Shown piece by piece: positions 18,792-29,600 of a stretch of 64,000 nt of DNA. Position numbers and translations under genes: made by a program. Source of the stretch: Lacipirellula limnantheis (GTDB taxonomy: Bacteria; Planctomycetota; Planctomycetia; Pirellulales; Lacipirellulaceae); the NCBI RefSeq assembly GCF_007746075.1, contig NZ_CP036339.1, positions 1,054,001 through 1,118,000 on the forward strand, read 5' to 3'. The notes under the pieces are model-generated. The model made no database searches, was not told the DNA's origin, and was given only the letters and a program-made list of their open reading frames with translations. Position 1 is the stretch's first letter; the number at the start of each line of letters is the position of its first letter.

Positions 18792-20491
18792 TCTGCTGCA
18801 TCTCCATCGGCTGCGGGAGTCGATTCCATCTGGTGGATCAACTGGAAGTAAATCTTGACGCCGTCGCGCACCTGCGCGGGGACGTCTTCACGCTCGACGA
18901 ACGATTCGAATTGGCGTTGAAATTGCCGTTGCTTCGCGGTGGAACGGCGATTGGAGACGCCGCTGCCGTCTTCGGCTGACTCGACGGTTGTGAGCGAAGG
19001 GCCAGCGCCTTTTGTTCCCTGGAGTTGAGTCGTCTGGCCGTTGTCGACTAGTTCATCGGAGCCTTCGCGACGAGCGGTATTCGATCCCCAACCTGCCTTC
19101 TTGCCGCCGGGATTGGAACCCGGCTTCTGACAGAGGCCGTTGCACAGCCCCTGGCATTGGCTGCACTTTTCACAGAGGCGACAGAGCTTCTTGTCGGCTT
19201 CGCGGCGGATGGCCAGCTTCGTCAAATTCTTGCACAACTTCCCGAGCTGATCGTTGACGGAGTTCTGGCAGGCCTGGCATTGCGACTGGCACTGGCTGTC
19301 GCACTTGCCGCTTTCCTTTTCCTGACGCTCGGCCTCCTGCAGCGATTCATCGAGATGCTGCACTGATTGCGCTAATTCTTCGAGATTCTCAGCGAGCTCT
19401 CCGCCGCCTTCGCCCGCGGCGGCGCCGCTTTCGCCCGAGGCGCCATTGCCGCCGTTGGCGTTCTTTGCGGCCGCCGACTTAGAGTTCGATTTTTCGCCAG
19501 CTTTCGATTCCTTTCCTTGCGAGGCCGACTTATTCGCCTTGGCCGCGGCAGCCATCCGCTGTGACGCCGCCTTGAGTCGAGCGAGTTGCTGGCGCTGTTC
19601 AGAGATAGGCTTGCTCGCTTCTGGCTCCATCAGAGCCAGTTCTTGAGAAGCCTGGTCATACTTCTTCTGCTGCAATTGTTCGCCGAGAGGTTTTGATTCG
19701 CGTTCTTCCAGCAACTTCTCAGCGGCGCGATCAAGCAGCTGCTCATCCTGCTTGCGCTGGATGGCGAGGCGGGCTTTGTTCAGTTCGCGTTCCAGCTGAG
19801 CATACTGACGAAGCGCTTCCTTTTGATCCTTGGTTGCTTCGAGCGACTCAACCATTTTGCGAAGTGTGTCGGGATCGACGAGTTCCTTCTCAAACGGGTC
19901 GTCGACATCTTTCCGCAGCTCCTCGACGAGCTCGAGCATTTCCTTGTTGGAGAGCTCGGTTGCTTGCTGCACGGCTTCTTCTTGTTCCAGCCGTTGGACG
20001 ACCTCGTTGCTGGGGCCGCGAAGGCTCAGCGGCAGGGCGACGGCAGTCAGGCCGGCGGCGAGTAGCAGACCGCGACGCGGCGGTCGATACGCGATCGCCG
20101 TAGGCGACAATTCACTCACCTGCCGACGGGTGTAATCGGCTTGCAACTCATAGAACCCGTCGCGCCGGCCAGCGCGAGCAAAGTGAAGATGCGAAGCGAC
20201 GGCATCCTTCAATCCGTAGAATCGATCGACGAATCTGGCAGCCTCCTCGACGCTCAAGCGGCGCCAGCGCCATGCGGCCATGCCGCCAATCGCTGCGAGC
20301 GCAAGCGTCGAAGCAATCCAGCCGCCAGGAACGGCGTATCCCTGCAAGACATAAAAGAGACTGACGACGGCCAACATGCCGGAACCAGCGGCAGCCGTCC
20401 AAATGAGCGTCGTCCAAAGCAAATGGAGATTGACCCGGCGTCGCACAAAAGCGACGAACTGCTCGACAGGTCCGGGAGAGTTCGCTGACAT
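18788..20491 (-). CDS. Membrane coiled-coil protein with an 11-Cys cluster
   Basis: 567 residues. Two helices lie at about 24-50 and 55-74 and a third at about 140-157. A long charged coiled coil (about 165-325, Glu/Gln/Lys-rich) is followed by an Ala/Gly/Ser-rich linker. A Cys-rich segment then spans about 395-455 with spacing C-x3-C-x3-C-x2-C and later C-x2-C-x2-C-x2-C-x3-C-x2/3-C, eleven Cys in all. The general shape is that of the DUF4175-like proteins found upstream of MoxR in planctomycete operons. The Cys cluster could bind metal or form disulfides if extracytoplasmic. It is the second gene of the operon, 114 bases after the giant TPR gene, and overlaps moxR by four bases. Confidence 0.8.
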   Translation of the reverse strand: MSANSPGPVEQFVAFVRRRVNLHLLWTTLIWTAAAGSGMLAVVSLFYVLQGYAVPGGWIASTLALAAIGGMAAWRWRRLSVEEAARFVDRFYGLKDAVASHLHFARAGRRDGFYELQADYTRRQVSELSPTAIAYRPPRRGLLLAAGLTAVALPLSLRGPSNEVVQRLEQEEAVQQATELSNKEMLELVEELRKDVDDPFEKELVDPDTLRKMVESLEATKDQKEALRQYAQLERELNKARLAIQRKQDEQLLDRAAEKLLEERESKPLGEQLQQKKYDQASQELALMEPEASKPISEQRQQLARLKAASQRMAAAAKANKSASQGKESKAGEKSNSKSAAAKNANGGNGASGESGAAAGEGGGELAENLEELAQSVQHLDESLQEAERQEKESGKCDSQCQSQCQACQNSVNDQLGKLCKNLTKLAIRREADKKLCRLCEKCSQCQGLCNGLCQKPGSNPGGKKAGWGSNTARREGSDELVDNGQTTQLQGTKGAGPSLTTVESAEDGSGVSNRRSTAKQRQFQRQFESFVEREDVPAQVRDGVKIYFQLIHQMESTPAADGDAAE

Positions 20492-20605
20492 CGACTGCTA
20501 CCTCCGTAGAGCCGGCCGTCTGGCCGATTGCCGAATCCAATCAAACCAACTTCTCACTAAGCAACTTGATTAGCACGCCGCGGGAACCAATCAAATCGCC
20601 GAGCA

Positions 20606-23600
20606 TTATACCGCAATCACCCACGTGAACGAATCGAATTCCGGACCGCGGGAAGGAATTTCGAGTGATTGCGCCAACGACGGCAAAGTCCGCCCAAAAC
20701 CGCCAGTCCGCTGCGCTGCCTTCGGCGGCACGGCCTCCGGCGCCTCAGCGGGCTGATCGACGTTCGGTTTCTGCGGGTCCTCATCGCCCCCTGTCTTCTT
20801 TTGCTCGATCATCTCCGTCAATTCTTTCAAGCGCTCCTTCTCTGCCTCTTTCAGTTCAGTCTTCGCTGCTTCATCGGCGCGAGCCTGGGCATTCTCAACA
20901 TTGCCCGCGCGGGCCCAACATTCGCCGGCCCTCAGCCCCCACGCCGCGCGGCGAACTTTCCAAGACTCGGGCGCGAGCGGTCGCGCCGAATCGTAGAGCA
21001 TCGCGGCAGCGACGTATTCCTTCTGAGCCGCCAGCCACTCGGCAAGCGTGATGTTTGTCATGAAATGGCGTTCCGGGATCGGATCGATCCGTGAGGCGTA
21101 CGCCAGCAATTCGCCCCGCGATAGGAGCTTCGCCTTAACGATCTGAGTGAAAATCGATTTCCGGTCAAAGCCCGAGAGGTGGTGCGGCGTCTTCTGATGA
21201 TAATTGAGCCATTCAAGATCGGCCGCAGCGGCGACGGCCGCTTCGACCAGTTTGATCCGCTGCGGCAAATTCTCCGGAGTCGGCTTGCCGGCGATTTTGC
21301 GGAGCGTCGTCCACGTCTCGTCATCAACGCCGCGATCCTTAAGATATCGCTGAATATTTCCCGAAAGCTCCTCCCGCCATTTCGCCAGTTCCGAGCTGTT
21401 CCCCCCCTTGGCGTGGGTCAGCAGTACCAGGGCGTTGAATTTGGCGAACTCATTGAGATAAATGTACTCCTTGTCGTCCAGCAATGATCGGAGCGATCGC
21501 CCCACGGCGGCACATTGTTCAGGGGTCCACTTTTCACCGTGAACTTTGATCGAGTCGTAGCAGGATTCGATCAAGGGATTGAGCTTCTCGCCGGCCTGAT
21601 AGGCGTTGTCGCCTTCGATCGACGCCACAATTCCGTCGAACGCGGCGACGAACGCTTGCGTATCCCCCTGGGCAAATCGATTGTCGAAGTGGCGCGATGC
21701 GAGTTCGAGTTCCGACCGCCACCGCCGATCGTCGTCCTGCTGAAACGTCACCGGCAGCGACAGCTTCGCATATTGTGCGGCAATTTCCTCTTGAAGTGTG
21801 GCGTTGGCCGCGCGGCTCTGGCCCAGGATGGCGATCGTTCGATTGCGCAGCGCCTCATCTTTCTTAGTGGCTCCGCTGAATTCTTCAGCCAGCTTCAGCA
21901 ACCGAAGATCGCGGGGGGTTGGTTCGACGTCAGCGGCCTGCTCAGCAGCGTCGTCGCCTTTCTTTTCGTCTTCCGCCGAGGCAGGCTGAGGATCAGGCAG
22001 CGACGCCAGCATGGCTCGGGCAAAGTACCGTTCGTCATCGCGCAACAGTTTCTCGGCCAACGAGGCCGTTTGCCCGTCGATCGCCGCATCGAACGTCATG
22101 TCGTCGTCCGACGGCCAATCGAGCGAGAAGGCGGACCAATTTGTGCGTAAGAAGCGCGCCGCCAGTTCTGGTTTCTCTGCGCGCAACAGGATGACAACGA
22201 CTTGGGGGCAGGAAGCGAGCGTCGACTCGTGCCTCCGGAAGAACTGATTGACCCGCTCGTCGTCGTTCTGCTGCAGATAGACGCGAAGGACGTCGCACAA
22301 GGCGTCACTGTCGTTAAGTTCATGGGGTGATTCGAACCGCCGGTCGATTGTCGCGCTCTGGCGCAAGTATCGCTTGGCCCAGGCATCGCTCCAGAGAACG
22401 CGCTCGTCAGGTAATTCTCCACGCTTCGCTGCGCCCGCCAGCCAAAGACTAATCGAACGGTGCTGTTCGTCAGTGATCGGGTTCGTCGATGTCAGCGCTT
22501 CCGTGTACGTTGCGAGGACGCTTTTGCCAGTTTCCGGCGGTAGCCGGTCGCCGTCCATTTCTGTCAGGAGCTTGGCAAGATGCAGCCGCCATACAAGCGG
22601 CAGCTGGCTTTGCAGGAGCGAACGGTAATACTGACGATAGAAATTCTCATGATCGCTCGGCCCAACGAGAGGTGCGTTGGACTTCTCCAAGTAGGAAGCC
22701 TTCTCTTCTGACTTCTCGGCCAGCTTGGCCGCTTCCACCATGCTGGCGGCGGCATACAGCTCGGTCGATAGTTCCTGACGTCCGCCGCCGATGACTTGCG
22801 ACTTCGCCCATTCGCGGACAGCCTCCAGATCCTCGGGTTTCTCAAGCTTCTGATCGCACAACTCGCAATACGCATCGGCGAAAAGCGACGACGGCCGACC
22901 CCCCAGCTTCTCGCCGAGTTCTTCATGAATCTGCTGGACTGCTTCGAGCGGCGTTCGCTTCTTGCCCTTCGCTTTCACGAGTTCGTCAAACCTGCTGAGC
23001 AGCACGCCGGTCACGCCGTAGCTATTGCTCGATTCGTACTCCGTCGACGCCTGCTTTTCGCTCTTGTATAAGTCGAGCAAAAATGGAAGTCGGTCGTAAT
23101 GATCGCGATCGAGAGAACCTGCGACCTGCCGCAAGATGTAACCAGCAGCCGTGCTGCCGTTGCTTATGTACAGGTTCCAGCTATTGTTCTTTTGAGCGTC
23201 ACGCGCCAGTTCAACCACGCGATGGTAGGCTTCGATGGCAGCTGGGAGATCTGCCGCGACGAGGTCCTTGAGGTGGGGCCCCAGATACGCGCCCGCTTCA
23301 TACGGCTCAGAGCAAAGTTCGGTTAGTGATTTTGCCTCGCGCAGCTGAACCAACAATTGCTGCGACTTGCGCTGCTTGCTGCCGCGCAACCAATCGCGGA
23401 CGGCGGCGTGGGGTGCAGATAGCTCTTTCTTCTCTAGGGCTTCATCACCCAGTAGGGCCGACAGCGTCGCTGCGATCTGCGTTTGCCGTTCTTCGTCGAG
23501 TTTTTGCAACGCTTCAAGTTGGCTCGCGCAGAAATCAAACAGCGCCTCGCTCCCTTGGAGATGGGCGTTCATCAAGCCCAACCCGAACGTCGGTTGCTGC

Positions 23601-26600
23601 TGATTCGCTTCGGCCACAAGCTTGGCGAAGGCCGGCTTCTCCTTTTCGTCCTTACCGATGTTTTCCAGGAACCACGCCAGCCATGAAACGCTGCCGTGAC
23701 GCGAAGAGGCGCCGTCCAGCGGATCGAACGTTGCCAATTCGGCCATCCATGGAGACGGCCGCAAGGCTTCCATCAATTTATCAGCCGGCTGCTCGGCGAG
23801 CTTAGCCATCCCGCTGTAGGCGTAGTGCTCGACATTGTTCATCGATCCAAAACTGGGGAGCGTTTGGACGTAGAAAATGACGATCGGCAACACCGTTTCG
23901 TCCTGCAGTAACGTTGAAATAAACTCGCCATAGACGTAGATGTGTCCGGTCGCCGATCCGTACGAGAAACCGTTCTGCGGGTTGTTGCCGGCAACGAACG
24001 CCTCCCGCTTTTCTTTTGGACCGAGATAAATTGTCGTCACTTCCTCTAACAGCTCCAGCGCGGCGGCGCCGCCGCGCTGGCGATAGGTGGCGGCGACGAA
24101 ATCGCCGACGCATGGCGGCGTTTGGCTGTGATTCTGCGACTTCACCAAGCGTTTCAAGCGCTCGAGCACCTGCGGCTGGATGTCGGCGTCGAGTTTGCGG
24201 TCGTTCCAAGCAGACACGACGACGGCGAGATCGGCCGACTCATCCTGGGCGAGTGGGGAGCGCTGCCCTTGTTTGAGCGTTTGTTCTGTCGCGGCGAGAA
24301 ATTCTTCGGGAGCGCAGCGATAGAGCTTCGACATTTGCGCCAACGTCTCCGCCCCTCGCTTGACGCGTCCCTTTTCCAGCGAGGGCATCACCTCTTCGTC
24401 GATCAGCTTCCAATCGGTCGCCGTCGCTCGACGCACCAGGTATTCTTCTGGAGAGCGTAGACGCACGGCACTGGAATCGTTGTCGCTATAGGAATATCGA
24501 CTAACGCGTTGAGCAGCGCCAAGCGGGCGGCTTTCGGCTTCCTCCCGCAATAATTTGACAGCTCGCGCGGTGAACTCGTCGTCGTTCACCTTGTCCCGAG
24601 CTTCCGCGGCTGCCAGTAGGAAGGTGAATCCGGACCGGGCCCCATTCGGCGTCTTTAACATCTCAAGGCAGATCGCTTCATGGGCGGCCCGACGCCGCTC
24701 AATCAGCTTATCCATCGCTTCGCTCTTGTTGCGGTCCAAATCGATCGTCGAAAGCAACGACGGAAGCGAGCCGGAATTATTCGTGTGAAGCTGCCGCGAG
24801 AGCGACTGGATGAAACCCTCGCTCCAGTCAGTCTGAACGTTGGGTTGGCCTGCAAGAAGCTTCAGGTAGATGGCTGCGATCTCTGCGCTGGCAACGCGGC
24901 TCTCCAACTCCGCCTCGTAGTCTTGCAGCGTCCCCATCAGGTTCTGGCCGACCGACATGCTGGCCGTGGGCTTTAGTTGCTTCAGATGTTCCTCGGCCAG
25001 TTTCGGCTCCGTGGCGGCGAGCATCACGACCAACCGCATCCGTACGACGTCGTCTTTCGGCTTCTTCTCCAAAAGCTTTTCGTACGTCGCACGCGCTTCT
25101 TGTGGACGCCCAAACGCCTCGCAGGCGACGGCGTACTCAACGCCCCGTTGCGACGTTGTATTGTCTCCAGGGTCCATCGCCTTGAGGACGTCGTCGGTCA
25201 TCCCGAGCGTCGAGACGCGGGTCTTGATCTGTCGGAACTGATGCCGCATGTAGCTGGCGTTGCCGGGATTGGACAGCATTTGTCGCGCGTGACCGAGCAC
25301 CTCCGTCGCTAAAAGCTTCGCCGCGGCGTCTCGTTTGCCGTCGGCTACTAGCTTGGTCACGCGATCGCCTGAGCCGAGTCTCGCTCCTACCGCGCTATAA
25401 ATCACGCGCGAAGGCGTGCTTGCCGCAGGCTGCGACGCAGCGAGTTGATCGAGCTTCTCCGCCTCGCTTTTGAGGCCAAGATCCTCCATTGCCGCGATCA
25501 GTTCCGACCGTCGGTTGGCGTCGAGCCGCGTCTGCCGCAAACGCAGGCAAGCGGCGCGGCCGGCTTCGAGCAGCGCGGCCGACTGATCGACTGTCGCCGG
25601 TTCTGATTCTTTCTCCGCAGCGGCAACTTCTGAAGTTTTCGGCGAACCAGCCGGAACAGCTTTGATAAGATCGGCCTCCTTGGCGGACATCACCGTTGCG
25701 ACGATTGCAGCGTCGACGCGCGACCGAAGGTCTCGCTGCATCGGGAGATAGCGCGCCTTGTTGAGCAATTCCGCCGCACGGACGTAGTCCTCATCGGCAG
25801 AGGCCTTTCCCGCAGCCAGTAGGTACGCGTCGAGCTGCGGCTTCTCGGAGGCTAGCATTTCCCTCAGCGTCGCCTCGATTACTTCCTTCTGCTCGAAACG
25901 ATTGGCAAGCAGAACGCGCAAGATGGGATCGCGCGTCTTGGCCACCAAAGGCGCCGCCTTCTCAGCGTCAAAATCCGTATCGACCGTGCGGCCAGAAACT
26001 TGCGCGAATGGATCCGACGAATCGGGAGAACGTAAGACCGCGAGCAGTTCTGCGGGAAAATCGGCCAGTTGCTGTGGCGGGAACGCGAGTCCCGTCAGCA
26101 GCGTCGGCATTTGCTGCCGAAGCATCGCCTGAGCCTGAGCTTGATTGGCGTTGCCGCGCCCCTTCTGCCGCGCGCGTGCCAGTTCATCTTCCAGAAAGGC
26201 GATATAGGCGGCTGGATCATCGCCCTGCGCCAACGCGCCAACGATGTAGACGAACGCCCATGAGCCGTACTGGTTCGATTGTTGCTGTGCTTTAGGATAC
26301 CACTTCACCAGCAACTCAGAGAACTTCTGCCGGTAAGCTTCGCGCAACGATTGCGATTCTTGGCCGCCATTCTGCCCCGAAAGCGCGAGAGCGATCCGCA
26401 TCACGGTCATCGAGTTCGGCTCTTCAATCGACTCAGCCAGCTCCAGCGTCTCGTCGAGAAGCTTGTTCGGCGTCTCCAATTTCGCTTCAGTTGAGTCTTC
26501 CTCATTTAACGCCAGTTCTTCTTCCGCCGCTAAACCAGCCTGGAAGGCGGCCAGAATTGCTAATTGCGGATAGGAGTCGCGAAACTTCTCATAGGCATGT

Positions 26601-29600
26601 TCGCTATGCTTGATCAGTTCCGGCGACCGAGCGCCGAGTTGGTTGAGAGCAATCAGTGCCAGCGCAATTTCGTCCTCGGGGAATTCTTCGAGATAGGCCG
26701 GCAACTCCGTCGCCATATTTCCTTGATACATGTCGACGCGCATCATCAAGTCGACCGACTCGACGCCATGGTACTGCATGCTTCGCTTTAAGTCGGCAAG
26801 TTCATCTTCCTCCAATTGCTTCGCCATCGTCATGAGGTGCGTCACCGCCATCGAGCGGACTTGGTCGACGGCGGACGGCATTTGAATCGTGTTCGCCGAT
26901 GCAGCGACGCCACTTAGCGAAAAGCGGGTTCCGCGATTCTGCTGATGCATATACGCCTGATAACGATATTGCGACTGCATCAAAAAATCGATTGCTTCGC
27001 GCGGAGCCATCTTACCCATCATGTCCAGATAGGGGTTCTGAGCTGCGCGTTGGGCGCTCTTCTTGGCGACGTCAGGCAATTCTTCCTGATCTTCGAGGAG
27101 CAACATGAATTGCGCTATCGCGTCGTTCGTTCGTCCCGCTTCCTCGGCCGTCACGCCTGCCAGATAGCGCAACCGATAGTCGCCCGGTTGATCGTTTACG
27201 CGCGACGCGAGGAAGTCGGCCGCTCGCTCCCATTCCTGGATTCCGCACATCGCGTCGGCGATCGTCTCAAGCGTTCGCGGGTCGCCCTTCTCGCGCCCTG
27301 CCAGCTCGAACAGAATGGCAAAACCTTCTTCGGAGTTGCCGTTGTTGAGATGAATACGTGCAATCCGTTCCTTCGTGCGGTTAGTTTTGTCGAGCGGAGC
27401 CGCGCGTTGAAGCGTTGCGATCGCTGAGTCCCAATCCCCTTCTTGCTCCTCCACTCGTGAAATGTGGTGGAGAAGTTCCAAGTCGTCCGGCTTAATCTTC
27501 GCGGCGGCAGTCAGTGCCTGCCGACGTCCTTCGTAGTTGTCCGCCGTTCGGTGAACTTCCGACAGCGCGAGCAAGGGAACGATCGATTGCCGATTGCTTT
27601 GGCGTCGTTCTTCAAACTGCTCGATCAGTTGATTGAGCTTCCCTTGCTGCTCCGCCAGACGCGTCAGTTCTTGCGTCCAGCGCAATTTGCCGGTGACGTC
27701 CTCAGTCTCCTCGTAGAGTTGCCAGTAAATCCGTTCCGCATCGGCCAAATGGTCGGACTCGGAGTAAACTTGCGCCAATCGCAGGCGAAGCTCCTCGGCG
27801 CCATCAAACTTCTGGACGGCAGCCTTCAGCACGGCAATCGCATCTTCTTCCTTCCCCTGTCCTTGCCGCAAACCCGCCTCGACAGTCCAGGGCGTGGTGC
27901 TGCCAGGCGACAGACGCTTCCACTCTTCGATCCACTTGAGCGCTTCCTCCGTTTGGAAATCGCGCTGACAGAGCTCGACAAGCCGACGCACGTAGATGCT
28001 TTTGCGTCCTCCAGGCAGTTCCAGCATGCGACGCGTTGCGTCGGCGGCCGCCGTCCAATCGCGACGCTGCGTGAAAAGCCGAATCTGCTCGCCCAGGGCC
28101 AGTAGGTCGCCCGCGTCGGCCAGCGGCTTGAGCGCGGCGTCAGCGGCTTCGCTGTCACCGGCCAATTCGAGCAACTCCGCTCGCAAGCACGTCTGCTGCA
28201 CCGTCGGATGCTCAAGTTCGGCGAGTCGCTTGGCCGAGTCTTCGATCTTGTTAGCCCGATCAGCTGCAGCGACCGCTTGATCGAGGGCGGACTCCAATTC
28301 CGACGTGCTGGTGGCGAGTTCCACACGTCGCTCTGTCCACGGGAGCGCCAATTCCGGCTTTTTCAGCCCCAGCGCCGTCGTTGCAAGTTGGCTGAAGTAG
28401 AGCGGCTCCTTGCTAAAAGATTTCTCGCGTGCCTGCAGCAATTCGAGCGCCGCTTCGTTCTCGTTTCGCGTGGCCAGAGCCCGCGCCACATGCAGCAATT
28501 CGCTCAATTCGGCCTTCTCCGCAAGCATCCGCCAGATTGCCAGGGCTTCCTGCTTCTTATCAGTCGAATACAGGAACCCGGCATGCGCTTCCTGCGCCGA
28601 GGCAGAGTCCGCGAACGCCGCGGCCATGTCCTGGTAAACGCCGGCAGCCGCTTCCTTGCGTTCAAATCGTTCTAACTGCCGTGCCGCCCGCAGGTAGGCG
28701 TACTCACTTTTGTCGGAGGCCGTGAGAAACTCAGTTATCTGCTCGGCAGCCGCATCGCCCTGTCCATCGTCCTGCAGGAGCGTGGCTAGGCGAAACTTCA
28801 GTTCTGCATCGCCGGCATGTTGCGTGCAGAGTTCCGTCAGCTCGGTGATCGCCTCTTTTTTCTTGCCGATCTTCGCCAGGACTTCCACGTACTCTTCTCG
28901 GTTTGCTCGATCACCGGGAGTCAGCTCCAGTATCTGTCGATAGCCTGCGATCGCCGGGTCATGCTCTCCCAACTCGACCAGCAACTGCGCCTGCCGACGA
29001 TGCAGAGCAATGCGCTTTGGATGCTCCTTGAGCAGCGCCTCATAATGCGAATTTAGCTGCGAGAGACTGTCCTCGCGACGGAACAGTTGCTCCGTTTGCG
29101 CGAGAATCTCCTGCTCCAGCCAGCTGTCGTGACCGACGGCCTCCAAGGCCTTGGCATAGGCCTTCAACGACGCTTCGCGGTTTCCGGCCCGCTGATGAAC
29201 GTCGCCCAGTCGCAACCGCCGCGTCACGGCTAGGTAGGGGTCTTTGGTCTTGGCCAGCAGCGTTTCTGTCAGTTTCGCCGCCTGCTCGAACAAGCCTTCG
29301 TCGATGTGAAGCTCGATTAGATCCTCAGCCAGGTCCTCGTCGGCGGGATTGGCGGCGAGCAAATCATTCCACACTTTGAGAGCCTCGTCGACATGTCGGT
29401 TCCGCACGAGCAATCGGCCGAGAAGTTTGTCGATCTGAACCTGAAGCTTTGCCTCAGGCTTCAACTCTCGCGCTTTGCGCAAGTCGCTGATGGCGTTTTC
29501 GAAGTCGAGCGTGCGAGATTCAACGACTGCCTTCTGATACCACGCTTCGGCGCTTCCTGGATTAGCGGCCAGCGCACTGCGAAACTCTTCCAGCGCCCGC

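Noticed and set aside
22321..22350. ATTCGAACC-like T-loop as a tRNA
   Set aside because: Falls inside the giant TPR coding sequence; no cloverleaf.
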